This document shows, piece by piece, positions 8,223 to 16,453 of a stretch of DNA of 22,144 nt. Position 1 is the stretch's first letter. Every line of letters starts with the position of its first letter. Source of the DNA: UBA10427 sp003500135 (GTDB taxonomy: Bacteria; Bacteroidota; Bacteroidia; Cytophagales; Cyclobacteriaceae); assembly GCA_963966275.1 (NCBI GenBank), contig CAWZYQ010000059.1, positions 1 to 22,144 on the forward strand, in the 5' to 3' direction. Made by a program: the position numbers and the translations under genes. Below the pieces are notes generated by a model. It made no database searches. It was not told the origin of the DNA and saw only the letters and a program-made list of their open reading frames with translations.

Positions 8223-8843
8223 TTATTTGTTGACCGACCTTAATCTCTGATATTGCTCAATCGTATCGATGTCGTATTCACAAGTAGGGCATGGTATTTT
8301 ATGTAATCTGTCACCTAAATTCAATAAGATCTTTTTACCTCCCTGGTTTCCCTTTAACTCATTAAAATGGCTGTAAATACTTCTCTTAATTAATAAAGGC
8401 GGCCCAACGGTGTTGCCAAACATCGATGCTGCTGCGTCCGAGGCCGAATCTTCAAATGATTTCCACAATGCCATAAAATGATCAGTAGGTATCAGGGGTT
8501 GATCAACAAAAGTAAGGAGCAATGCCGGAATTGAATGTTTTTTGGCCCCGGCAATTGCTGTTTTTATAGATGAACTTATACCCTTCTCCCAGTTTTCATT
8601 TACGATCTCTTCCGCTTCATGGGACTTTATAATGGAGTGCAACGCAGCTCTATTGGCACCGGTCACTACCCAAACCTTCCGTATGCCGGCTTGCTTTAGT
8701 TTTGATATAGCGCTGGCTAAAAAACTTTCTCCCTGGTACTCCAGTAGTGCTTTGGGGCGTCCCATTCTGGTTGAAGAACCCGCTGCTAGTACGACCCCAG
8801 CAACTTCGTCAGGATCATGCAAAGGTGAGATCTTCTGATCCAT
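8223..8843 (-). CDS. MocA-like molybdenum cofactor nucleotidyltransferase
   Basis: This is a MobA/MocA-type NTP transferase. Relatives add CMP (MocA) to molybdopterin for enzymes such as xanthine dehydrogenase. The 206-aa protein has the nucleotide-binding N-terminus VVLAAGSSTRMGRPKALL (17-34), ENWEKGISSSIK (83-94), the metal-site VDQPLI (113-118) and the C-terminal DIDTIEQY (191-198). It overlaps the end of the XdhC-family gene by 29 nt, which shows they are one operon. The only Met before the core is the chosen start. MocA is favoured over MobA because of the XdhC neighbour, but the specific nucleotide cannot be read from sequence. Confidence 0.82.
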   Translation of the reverse strand: MDQKISPLHDPDEVAGVVLAAGSSTRMGRPKALLEYQGESFLASAISKLKQAGIRKVWVVTGANRAALHSIIKSHEAEEIVNENWEKGISSSIKTAIAGAKKHSIPALLLTFVDQPLIPTDHFMALWKSFEDSASDAAASMFGNTVGPPLLIKRSIYSHFNELKGNQGGKKILLNLGDRLHKIPCPTCEYDIDTIEQYQRLRSVNK

Positions 8844-9957
8844 GACGCTTGTGAATTGGTGTATTCAAACTCTTCAAAAAACCTCCTTTTTTGTTCTTGA
8901 ATGCAGCCTGTATTTCTGAAATAATTGAAACCGCAATTTCATCAGGCGTATCTGCACCAATGTTTAGTCCTGAAGGACTGAATATCTGTTCAAAGAATGC
9001 CTCTTCATTTTTACCTGAACTAATGAGGTCCTTTCTGAGTTTATCAAACCGTTTTTTGGGACCCAATATACCCAGGTAGCTGAGTTTTTTCGGGTAAAAG
9101 CTTTTAAGTACTTCAAGATCAAAAGTATAATTGTGGGAAATAAGTAAAACGGCCGACCACTCATCAAAAGTAAAATGATCGCCGATCAGGGAACGGTCTA
9201 CTTTCTCCACAAAATCCGACTCGGGAAACCTGGCAGGCGCCGAAAGAGCCGTGCAACCATTGGCCACCGTGGTTTTCCAATCCAACATTTTGGCAATATG
9301 AATAATCGGATTGATATCAAACCCTCCACCAAATAAATAAAGATGAATTGATGGCTGGATCCATTCAAAGAGAATTTCATATGATTCATCATCACTTTTG
9401 ACTGTAGTAATATGCGATTTGGGGTGCGCCCCATCAAGGTCGATTATGGCGGCAATTTTGTGACTAAGCGAAACTGAGGTATTGTAGAGAATGTGATGCT
9501 CGCCGTTCTGAAAAATATGTTTTGCTCCGACAGACGAAGTATCTGAGCTTTGAATAATAGTGGCTATGCAGGAAGGCGTTTTTTGATTGGGTAAATTGCC
9601 TATTTCATGAAAAAAACCATGCATTACAGCGTCGATTGGTTCAATTAAAATATCAATAACGCCATTGCACCCCAGGCCTATGCCCATATTCATAGCTGCT
9701 TCATCATCCATAGTATCATAGGTGACAATTTCGGGTTTTCCCGACTCCATAACTCTCCTGGCTTTGCGCAAAGCATCTCCTTCGAGGCAACCACCGCTAA
9801 TACCGCCAATATGGCGTCCATCATCTGTCACAAACATTCTGGCGCCTGGTCTTCGGTAAGCCGAACCTTTAACTTTTACAACGGTGGCCAATGCTGCAAG
9901 CCGGTTTTCGAAGTCGTATTTCTGATATGCTGAATAAATATTTTTTAGTTCTTTCAT
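8815..9957 (-). CDS. XdhC/CoxI-family molybdenum hydroxylase maturation protein
   Basis: XdhC-family proteins bind the molybdenum cofactor and assist its sulfuration and insertion into xanthine dehydrogenase-type enzymes in the cytoplasm. The 380-aa protein has both family halves. The N-terminal part shows GSAYRRPGARM (31-41), GGISGGCLEGD (51-61) and GLGCNGVIDILIEP (94-107). The C-terminal Rossmann-like half begins LYLFGGG (206-212) and ends with SPSGLNIGADTPDEIAVSI (327-345). It is followed, with overlap, by the MocA-like gene. No molybdenum hydroxylase subunit is in the window, so the target enzyme lies elsewhere. It diverges from the MutS-like gene across 82 nt. Confidence 0.9.
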   Translation of the reverse strand: MKELKNIYSAYQKYDFENRLAALATVVKVKGSAYRRPGARMFVTDDGRHIGGISGGCLEGDALRKARRVMESGKPEIVTYDTMDDEAAMNMGIGLGCNGVIDILIEPIDAVMHGFFHEIGNLPNQKTPSCIATIIQSSDTSSVGAKHIFQNGEHHILYNTSVSLSHKIAAIIDLDGAHPKSHITTVKSDDESYEILFEWIQPSIHLYLFGGGFDINPIIHIAKMLDWKTTVANGCTALSAPARFPESDFVEKVDRSLIGDHFTFDEWSAVLLISHNYTFDLEVLKSFYPKKLSYLGILGPKKRFDKLRKDLISSGKNEEAFFEQIFSPSGLNIGADTPDEIAVSIISEIQAAFKNKKGGFLKSLNTPIHKRHGSEDLTFA

Positions 9958-10039
9958 GATCCCATTATTTTTAGCGCCATATTACTTTCAAAAATTACAC
10001 AAAAGATGGCGTTTTTGCCACTTATGAAGCCATTAAGAT

Positions 10040-11812
10040 ATGACAGCACGCCACATTGAATATTTTCAATCGCTCCGCAAACAAGCTGAAGCAACTTTAA
10101 ATACAACAAATAAAAAGGCTTCTATGGTTTCCACATCACGAGTTATAGTGTTTTTAACCTGGATAGTCCTGCTTACTTATTTTGCCAACGAACGACAGAT
10201 AGAAGTTTTGATCTGGTCGACTATAGTTTTCATGGTGGTATTTGCCGCCCTTTTGAAATGGGGGAGCCAATTATCTAATTCAATCCGTCATATGAATGCC
10301 CGAATCAAAATATGTGAAGAGGAAAACAAAAGGGCATATCTTGATTTTTCAGGTTTGCCTTCGGGCATGGAATTCTCAGAAAAACATCATGATTTTGCCC
10401 AGGATCTCGATCTGATTGGTGAACATTCCATTTTTCAGCTCGTCAACCGTGCTGAAAGTCCCCAGGGTAAAAGCCACCTGGCATCGTGGTTAATTAGAAA
10501 CCATCCGTTTGATACCACTATTAAAAGGCAAGAAGCAATAAAAGAATTGAAAAAATTTCCCGATTTCTGCATGGCCTATCAGCAACAAGGGAAAATAGTT
10601 ACTCTGCAAAAAGCATGGAACATCAGCGAGAGTCAGTTATCGGGAAATATTTCACTAAGTAAAAGTTTATCACACCTTTGGTGGCTTAGTATGATTTGGG
10701 CGCTTTTAATTGTCTGTATTGCAGTTTTTAAATTACCATTTTCAATCATTTGGGGAATCATAGCATTGAATTTGCCCCTGCTTTATCTAATCAATAAGAA
10801 ATTGATCAGCAAGAATGACCACTTCCCTTCCGCGGAATGGGCACGATCGCTGCATGCAAGGTATTTGCTGTTCGTTGATCAACCCTGGGAAAGTACTGAA
10901 CTGGCCGGATTACAACATAATCTCAAAGAAGGACAACACACGGCCATAGCAATAAAAAAACTTCGATTACTTAGCGACCTGATGGATGCCAGAGGCAATA
11001 TGCTGTATCAGTTGTTTAATGCCGTATTGCTTACCGACGCCTGGATTGTTAGGGCATTTCAATCCTGGCATAAAAGGCATTCAATGGCTTTTGCCAAAAG
11101 TGTGGATATATTACATAAGCTTGAGGCATACCAGTCTATGGCCATGTATGCGTTTGCCCATCCCGGTTTTTCCTTCCCGGAATTAACCAATGAAAAGATT
11201 TTGCAATTCAGGAAGCTTGGACACCCGCTTATTGCAGAAACAAGCAGGGTGAACAACGACTTTGGTCTACAAGAAGGTCAAATAGCTCTTATCACAGGAT
11301 CTAATATGGCGGGAAAAAGTACATTTTTAAGAACCGTTGGCATCAATATGATGTTAGCTTATGCGGGAGCGCCTGTTTGCGCCGAAAGTGCCAAAGTTGG
11401 GGTGTATCAGTTATTTACCAGCATGCGCAACGCCGACTCTCTTTCAGAAAGTGTATCTTCCTTTTTCGCTGAATTGGCCCGGATAAAGGCATTGCTTGAA
11501 AAAATCAAAACGCGTCAAAATGTATTCTTTCTGGTAGATGAGGTGTTGAAAGGGACCAATTCACATGACCGACACAAAGGCGCTGAAGCCCTCATTAAAC
11601 AGCTCAGCAGTTATCGTTCCATGGGGTTACTTTCTACACATGACCTAGCTTTGACCTCACTGGAAAAACAAATTGATGGATTGTTGAACTATAGTTTTGA
11701 AAGCCGTGTTGAAGGTCAGGAACTGGTGTTCGATTACAAATTGCAAGATGGGCCGTGTCAATATTTCAATGCAACCGTTTTGATGCAAAAAATGGGTATT
11801 GATCTTAAATAA
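10040..11812 (+). CDS. Membrane-anchored MutS-like ATPase
   Basis: The C-terminal half is a MutS-type ATPase: Walker A TGSNMAGKST (419-428), the MutS SMRNADSL segment (461-468), Walker B VFFLVDEVLKGTNSHD (495-510), and STHD (532-535). The middle (about 125-200 and 260-370) resembles the MutS lever/core helices. The N-terminal mismatch-binding domain of true MutS is absent. Instead there are hydrophobic helices at about 34-48, 55-72, 213-230 and 234-250, so the protein is probably anchored in the inner membrane. At 590 aa it is shorter than MutS (about 850 aa). Membrane-bearing MutS relatives are seen in Bacteroidota, but their role is not established, and canonical mismatch repair is unlikely. 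It appears to be a single-gene unit ahead of the purK promoter. Confidence 0.85.
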   Translation: MTARHIEYFQSLRKQAEATLNTTNKKASMVSTSRVIVFLTWIVLLTYFANERQIEVLIWSTIVFMVVFAALLKWGSQLSNSIRHMNARIKICEEENKRAYLDFSGLPSGMEFSEKHHDFAQDLDLIGEHSIFQLVNRAESPQGKSHLASWLIRNHPFDTTIKRQEAIKELKKFPDFCMAYQQQGKIVTLQKAWNISESQLSGNISLSKSLSHLWWLSMIWALLIVCIAVFKLPFSIIWGIIALNLPLLYLINKKLISKNDHFPSAEWARSLHARYLLFVDQPWESTELAGLQHNLKEGQHTAIAIKKLRLLSDLMDARGNMLYQLFNAVLLTDAWIVRAFQSWHKRHSMAFAKSVDILHKLEAYQSMAMYAFAHPGFSFPELTNEKILQFRKLGHPLIAETSRVNNDFGLQEGQIALITGSNMAGKSTFLRTVGINMMLAYAGAPVCAESAKVGVYQLFTSMRNADSLSESVSSFFAELARIKALLEKIKTRQNVFFLVDEVLKGTNSHDRHKGAEALIKQLSSYRSMGLLSTHDLALTSLEKQIDGLLNYSFESRVEGQELVFDYKLQDGPCQYFNATVLMQKMGIDLK

Positions 11813-11822
11813 TGAATGGCCG

Positions 11823-11853
11823 TTTGCGATAAAGGGGTTTATGTATATTTTTG
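11823..11853 (+). promoter_or_regulatory. Bacteroidota-type promoter of purKE
   Basis: TTTG (11823-11826), a 19-nt spacer and TATTTTTG (11846-11853) match TTTG-N19-TAnnTTTG fully. It is the best promoter match in the window. It lies just 13 nt before the GTG start, so the transcript leader would be only about 7-8 nt. Confidence 0.7.
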
Positions 11854-11866
11854 AAAAAATTTTATT

Positions 11867-13003
11867 GTGGAGTTTTATCAGGATTTTACTTTAGGGATAG
11901 TTGGAGGAGGCCAGTTGGGGCGGATGCTCATACAATCGGCCATTGACCTCAATGTGGATGTCGCCATTTTAGATGCCGATCCGAATGCACCATGCAGCAA
12001 ATTGGCCAGCAGATTTGTCAACGGCCCTTTAACCGATTACAACACTTTATTGTCTTTCGGTCGCACATGCGATCTGGTGACCATCGAAATTGAAAATGTG
12101 AACGTCAAGGCCTTGTACCAGTTGCAAAAGGAAGGGGTTAAAGTATATCCGCAACCAGAAGTAATAGAACTCATTCAGGACAAGCGCAAACAAAAACAGT
12201 TTTATCAGGATCAGGGCATTCCTACCGCTGACTTTGTTTTGGTAGAAAATGCAGAGGATGTCAAAAATCATGCTGAGTTTCTACCCGCCTTCAATAAACT
12301 GGGTAAGGAAGGTTATGATGGAAGAGGCGTTCAACGCATTGCCTCCGCTTCTGATTTAAACAAAGCTTTTGACAAGCCTGGATTACTCGAAAAGCTTATT
12401 GACTTTGAAAAGGAACTCAGTGTGATTGTGGCCCGCAATGCCAAGGGAGAAATGAAAGCGTTTCCACCGGTAGAGTTGGTTTTTCATCCTGAAGCCAACC
12501 TTGTGGAATATTTGTTTGCACCAGCCAGAATTTCCGGAGATAAAGTATCGGAGGCAACTGAAATTGCCCAAAAAGTAATTGAAAAGCTCGATATGGTAGG
12601 GCTACTGGCTGTGGAGATGTTTTTGGATAAAGAGGGGCAGATTTTTGTCAATGAAATAGCGCCGCGCCCACACAACAGTGGCCATCAAACGATCGAGGCC
12701 AATGTCACCTCACAATATGAACAGCACCTCCGGGCAATTTTTAATATGCCTCTTGGTGATACCGGTATTTTGCAACCATCGGCCATGGTAAACCTATTAG
12801 GTGAGCCTGGTTATGAAGGCCTTGCACGATACGAGGGTCTTGAAAAAGTATTGGCAGTCAATGGTGCACATGTGCACCTCTACGGCAAAAAGATCACAAA
12901 ACCATATCGAAAAATGGGCCATGTGACCATCGTGGATAATAAGGAACAAAGGCTTTTGGATAAGGCTGACTTCATTAAAAGAACTTTAAAAATCAAAGCA
13001 TGA
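11867..13003 (+). CDS. purK: N5-carboxyaminoimidazole ribonucleotide synthase
   Basis: PurK uses ATP and bicarbonate to carboxylate aminoimidazole ribonucleotide in de novo purine synthesis (cytoplasmic). The 378-aa protein is an ATP-grasp enzyme with the N-terminal dinucleotide-like LGIVGGGQLGRML (9-21), the ATP-grasp loop KLGKEGYDGRGVQ (144-156), and the metal-binding VNEIAPRPHNSGH (261-273). The start is GTG; no in-frame ATG precedes it, and the start gives the expected family N-terminus. Its stop overlaps the purE ATG by 4 nt (ATGA), so PurK and PurE are made together, matching their consecutive reactions. Confidence 0.97.
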   Translation: MEFYQDFTLGIVGGGQLGRMLIQSAIDLNVDVAILDADPNAPCSKLASRFVNGPLTDYNTLLSFGRTCDLVTIEIENVNVKALYQLQKEGVKVYPQPEVIELIQDKRKQKQFYQDQGIPTADFVLVENAEDVKNHAEFLPAFNKLGKEGYDGRGVQRIASASDLNKAFDKPGLLEKLIDFEKELSVIVARNAKGEMKAFPPVELVFHPEANLVEYLFAPARISGDKVSEATEIAQKVIEKLDMVGLLAVEMFLDKEGQIFVNEIAPRPHNSGHQTIEANVTSQYEQHLRAIFNMPLGDTGILQPSAMVNLLGEPGYEGLARYEGLEKVLAVNGAHVHLYGKKITKPYRKMGHVTIVDNKEQRLLDKADFIKRTLKIKA

Positions 13004-13512
13004 GCCAACCGAAAGTAGGAATCATCATGGGCAGCCAGTCCGATTTAAAAGTAATGTCGGAAGCAGCTGAGATATTGAAATCATTGGAAGTACCCTTTGA
13101 ATTGACCGTTGTATCTGCCCATCGTACCCCTGAAAGAATGTATAAGTATGCGGAAACTGCAAGGGAAAGAGGACTCAAAGTGATTATTGCAGGAGCAGGT
13201 GGTGCAGCGCATTTGCCTGGCATGGTGGCTTCGATGACTACCCTTCCGGTGATTGGTGTTCCGGTAAAATCCAGCAATTCTATCGACGGCTGGGATTCGG
13301 TACTTTCAATTCTACAGATGCCCGGCGGAATTCCGGTAGCTACCGTTGCCCTTAATGGCGCTAAAAATGCCGGCTTGCTGGCGGCTGAAATGATAGGGGC
13401 CTACGAAAATGAAGTAGCAGAAAAACTTGCGGCATATAAAACATCGCTCAAGGAAAAAGTGCTCAATTCAGCCAGGGAGATAGAGACAAAAGGGTACGAA
13501 AACTTTTTGTAG
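13000..13512 (+). CDS. purE: N5-carboxyaminoimidazole ribonucleotide mutase, class I
   Basis: PurE moves the carboxyl group made by PurK from N5 to C4 to give CAIR in purine synthesis. The 170-aa length and motifs fit class I PurE: GIIMGSQSDLKVM (7-19), VSAHRTPERM (38-47), IAGAGGAAHLPGM (63-75) and PVKSSNSIDGWDS (88-100). The adjacent purK is the usual partner of class I enzymes. No clear terminator follows before the convergent gene at 13529. Confidence 0.97.
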   Translation: MSQPKVGIIMGSQSDLKVMSEAAEILKSLEVPFELTVVSAHRTPERMYKYAETARERGLKVIIAGAGGAAHLPGMVASMTTLPVIGVPVKSSNSIDGWDSVLSILQMPGGIPVATVALNGAKNAGLLAAEMIGAYENEVAEKLAAYKTSLKEKVLNSAREIETKGYENFL

Positions 13513-13528
13513 GAAACCGCTTTTCAAA

Positions 13529-13993
13529 TCATTTTGCGCCTTTATTGATCCGGCTCTGAAAACGGATATCTTCATCCCGGTAAGCAATTTCTTTAAGTCG
13601 CTTGATCTTTCGATATTGACGATAAATCACATAGGCGCCCAGAAAAGCCGGACTTAAAAAAAGCAAATACTCCCAGCTATAAAGTATCTGATGATTTATA
13701 CCGTACCAAAAGCCGCCAAAGCCAAAAATCATTACCACAGCCCCCATAATCATTGACATCCGGGCGTTTTTTATGCCCTCCATATTCTGATCGTACTCCA
13801 GTACAAACTCGTCCAGTTTACGCATTATATAGCTAACGGCTTCCTCATCCAAACCTTTGGATTGCAAATTTTTTCGAATGTCAACATATGATTCGTTCTC
13901 CAGAAACCGGTCAATACATTCGTCTATTTCCTTTTCGTAGCTGTTCATCGAAATTTTCCAAATATTTGTCTCAATCTGCGTATAATTGTTCAA
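13529..13993 (-). CDS. Small two-helix membrane protein of unknown function
   Basis: I do not recognise this 154-aa protein. It has a charged, helical N-terminal part (about 18-75) with the pattern IRKNLQSKGLDEEAVSYIMRK, then hydrophobic helices at about 79-98 and 106-125, and a basic C-terminus. The start is uncertain: a second in-frame ATG at 13948 (MNSYEKEID, 139 aa) may be the true one, since the first 15 residues have no clear character. It converges on purE with only 16 nt between them and appears monocistronic. Confidence 0.6.
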   Translation of the reverse strand: MNNYTQIETNIWKISMNSYEKEIDECIDRFLENESYVDIRKNLQSKGLDEEAVSYIMRKLDEFVLEYDQNMEGIKNARMSMIMGAVVMIFGFGGFWYGINHQILYSWEYLLFLSPAFLGAYVIYRQYRKIKRLKEIAYRDEDIRFQSRINKGAK

Positions 13994-14076
13994 GATTTAA
14001 CTTGTAAGATAGAAAGTAATTCCAAAAGGCAAAACATCGGGCGATGGCAAACCTTTGACTAAATTTAATTTGTGTT

Positions 14077-14448
14077 ATGAAAGTGTTGTTTGAGAATCAA
14101 GTTGCCAACCTTAGTTATGATATATTGAGTGATTCTATTATTTCTATTTTCAAACAAAATTGTTCGGAAAAAGAAATGGAGAATATCCAAACGACCCTGG
14201 TGCGGAATATTGAAAATTATCCGGTATCAGGTTTGATCCAGGATGTTACTGCACTTAGCAATGGCTTCAAAGATTCTTGTCGGAGTTTTTTGAAAAACCA
14301 TCCGGTTATAAGAAACAAAGTTAAGAAAATTGCATTCATACGTGGTGAAGAACACATTGGAGAGGCTCCGGAACAAAATATAAGAGATTGTTCCAGCCTG
14401 ACTCACGCCCAGGCGTGGATGATGAGATTAGATGATATGGTAGCCTGA
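14077..14448 (+). CDS. Small cytoplasmic protein, possibly STAS/SpoIIAA-like
   Basis: The 123-aa product lacks a signal peptide and membrane helices. The layout resembles small STAS/SpoIIAA-like proteins common in Bacteroidota: an N-terminal strand region (VLFENQVANLSYD), a middle VSGLIQDVTALS that could be the STAS strand-loop, a helix, then VKKIAFIR followed by a C-terminal helix (LTHAQAWMMRLD). This is a pattern-level guess, not a motif match. It stands alone, converging on the SDR gene with 9 nt between the stops. The function is unknown. Confidence 0.6.
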   Translation: MKVLFENQVANLSYDILSDSIISIFKQNCSEKEMENIQTTLVRNIENYPVSGLIQDVTALSNGFKDSCRSFLKNHPVIRNKVKKIAFIRGEEHIGEAPEQNIRDCSSLTHAQAWMMRLDDMVA

Positions 14449-14457
14449 ATGGCAAAT

Positions 14458-15276
14458 TTATAAAGCTTGTGAGGGATCCGGGTATTTGAACTGATATCCG
14501 GATTCTTTTTTTATAAGGCTACTATCTACTTTTTTAAATTTCCCCTCATTTGGTAAAAAATCCGGAGGTTCCAGGCCCAACGCCAACGCTGCCTTTTTAT
14601 AAAACTCCGATTTCAAGGGATGCTCTTCTGCACATGCATTATAGACCTTATTCCACAAATTTTTTTCAATTATGGCATCTATCAATCCAATACAGTCGTG
14701 CAGGTGTATGAAATTTACCGGAGCTTTTCCTCCATCTATTTCCCTTCGCCCCTGAAAGAACCGTCCCGGGTGCCGGTCAGGGCCCATTAACCCACAAAAC
14801 CTCAAAATACACCACTCCCCTTTGAATTGGTCCTTAACGGTTTTTTCGGCTGCTAACAGTGCCTTTCCCGAAGCTTTATCCGGCGAGCTTTTATCCATTT
14901 CATCGGCCACCTGATTTTGGGCAGCATAAACCGATGTGGAACCAATGAATATTAGTTTTCGTACTTTCCCCTGATTCGCGGCATTAATGATTTGTTTTGT
15001 TTGAACGGGATACAATTGTTCAATATCCTGAGATCTGACCGGAGGTACGTTGATAACCAGTATTTCTGATTCGAAAAACTCAGGAGTATTAAGTTCACTT
15101 CTGCCGTCAGCTACAATTTGAAAAGCTTCAATACCACTTTTTTCTAAAATGTCAATCTTTTTCGTGCTTGTAGTGGATCCTAAAACCCTCCACCTCTGTC
15201 CGATAAAATGCTCTGCCAAAGGTTTACCAAGCCATCCACAACCCAATATGCTTATGCTTCTCTGCTGTGATGTCAT
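14458..15276 (-). CDS. YeeZ-like NAD(P)-binding SDR-family protein
   Basis: This 272-aa extended/atypical short-chain dehydrogenase opens with a Rossmann motif SILGCGWLGKPLAEHF (9-24), in the style of the YeeZ group. It continues with VINVPP (about 74-79), IFIGSTSVYAA and LRFCGLMGPDRHPGRFF. These resemble NAD-dependent epimerases, but the substrate is not predictable. The ATG overlaps the stop of the upstream membrane-protein gene (ATGA), so it is the third gene in the sigma-factor unit. This could mean the SDR is a regulon member or simply a read-through neighbour. Confidence 0.8.
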   Translation of the reverse strand: MTSQQRSISILGCGWLGKPLAEHFIGQRWRVLGSTTSTKKIDILEKSGIEAFQIVADGRSELNTPEFFESEILVINVPPVRSQDIEQLYPVQTKQIINAANQGKVRKLIFIGSTSVYAAQNQVADEMDKSSPDKASGKALLAAEKTVKDQFKGEWCILRFCGLMGPDRHPGRFFQGRREIDGGKAPVNFIHLHDCIGLIDAIIEKNLWNKVYNACAEEHPLKSEFYKKAALALGLEPPDFLPNEGKFKKVDSSLIKKESGYQFKYPDPSQAL

Positions 15277-15686
15277 GAATGATTTAACGAGGGCTTAAGG
15301 TCTTTGAGGTATTTATCCGCCAGCTGCACAATAAAAATCACTGAAATACCAAAAATTAGTGGCTTTTTTAATCCTCCTAAAAATGCTGTTAAGTCCCAAA
15401 AAAGATCGTGAGCCAATAAAAACAAAGCCAAACCGGTAACACTTATGGAACCAACAAAAATGGCTGTATATAAAAGTACAGAATTAAAGATTGATCTGAA
15501 CCTGTACTGCTTATAAGCGATCTGACCGGTTTTCTGTGCAAAATCTTCCGGTATTTCCGGTTCATATTTTTCGTCCAGCGCAGAAAAAAGCTGACTATAT
15601 GCCTCCTGATCCTCTTCATTAATTTCAGCATTTTGCAGACCATCAAACTCCAGCTGCTTTTCTATTTCCTTATTGCGATCTTTCAT
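15273..15686 (-). CDS. Two-helix membrane protein after ECF sigma, candidate anti-sigma factor
   Basis: The 137-aa protein has a charged cytoplasmic-looking N-terminus (1-65, with EIPEDFAQKTGQIA at 44-57) and hydrophobic helices at about 69-92 and 107-124. It starts 44 nt after the ECF sigma gene and overlaps the SDR gene by 4 nt. Small membrane proteins directly downstream of ECF genes are often their anti-sigma factors. No recognised anti-sigma domain such as a zinc HxxxCxxC motif is visible, so this role rests on context alone. Confidence 0.7.
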   Translation of the reverse strand: MKDRNKEIEKQLEFDGLQNAEINEEDQEAYSQLFSALDEKYEPEIPEDFAQKTGQIAYKQYRFRSIFNSVLLYTAIFVGSISVTGLALFLLAHDLFWDLTAFLGGLKKPLIFGISVIFIVQLADKYLKDLKPSLNHS

Positions 15687-15730
15687 TTTGTTGCTTTTCG
15701 ATATTGCACAATGTCAAATATAACAGGGAA

Positions 15731-16297
15731 TCAGGGCAATTTCAACTCCATTCCCAGAGTGGTATTTTCCACTTTTTCTTTTAACAACTTACGTGCCCTA
15801 AACAGATAATTTTTTACTGTACCTTCTGGATAGCCCGTAATTTCTTCAATTTCTTTGTAGTTAAACTCATTTATATGATATAAGGTTAAGATGGTTTTGT
15901 AATGAACCGGTAAGGAATCTATCAGCAAATGTACTTTTTGATCATAATCCAATTGCGCAAACTCCCTATCGGGCCCCGAATATTTCAATGTATCATATTC
16001 ATTGAGTTCCTGTATATCAGTAAAGTCATTCCCCCTCCTTTTTTTAAGGTAGTTGATAGCATAACGCCAGGCAATAGTGGCTATCCAGGTGGCCAGTTTA
16101 GATTCCTGCTTAAAATTTTTTAGTTTTTTGAATATCTGTATAAATACATCCTGACTAACATCTTTTATATCTTCCTCATCATCAAGAATACGAGCAACCA
16201 TGTGCCATACCAATCGCTGATACTGCTTCACAAATTCAGTATAGGCCTCCTGGTTACCTTCGAGTATCCTCTTGATCAGTTTTTCTTCAGTAGTCAT
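15731..16297 (-). CDS. ECF-type RNA polymerase sigma factor (sigma-70 family)
   Basis: The 188-aa protein directs RNA polymerase to an alternative promoter set. Region 2 spans about residues 20-88, with DVSQDVFIQIFKKLKNF (46-62) and WIATIAWRYAINYLKKRR (71-88). Region 4 spans about 122-174 with the helix-turn-helix FNYKEIEEITGYPEGTVKNY (145-164). Regions 1 and 3 are missing, as expected for ECF sigmas. A candidate ECF promoter at 16308-16334 ends about 10 nt before the ATG, implying autoregulation and an almost leaderless transcript. The next gene encodes a small membrane protein that could restrain it. Confidence 0.95.
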   Translation of the reverse strand: MTTEEKLIKRILEGNQEAYTEFVKQYQRLVWHMVARILDDEEDIKDVSQDVFIQIFKKLKNFKQESKLATWIATIAWRYAINYLKKRRGNDFTDIQELNEYDTLKYSGPDREFAQLDYDQKVHLLIDSLPVHYKTILTLYHINEFNYKEIEEITGYPEGTVKNYLFRARKLLKEKVENTTLGMELKLP

Positions 16298-16307
16298 TTT
16301 TCAGGTA

Positions 16308-16334
16308 GACAAGCGTCAATCCACAAATGTTGCA
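16308..16334 (-). promoter_or_regulatory. Candidate ECF promoter of the sigma operon
   Basis: On the minus strand, TGCAAC (16334-16329), a 16-nt spacer and TTGTC (16312-16308) form an ECF-like pair (AAC in -35, GTC in -10). The flanking ATTT is also shared with the divergent site at 16454-16481, so 10 bp around the -35 are identical (TGCAACATTT). Confidence 0.55.
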
Positions 16335-16453
16335 ACTTCAATCATAATATACGTGTTTTTTATTGCCACAATGAAATAAAATAGATATAAGTGCGGGCTA
16401 ACTAACTGTATTTATGGTTGTTATGGAATTTTCAGAATTAAAATTTTAAATAC

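Noticed and set aside
8208..8231. AT-rich hairpin (aacaaat / atttgtt) over the MocA-like stop codon as a terminator
   Set aside because: The stem has only 7 bp with almost no GC, so it is too weak to call.
9975..10011. CGCCAT / ATGGCG inverted repeat between the XdhC and MutS-like genes as an operator
   Set aside because: The arms are just 6 bp with a 25-nt gap; expected by chance at this size.
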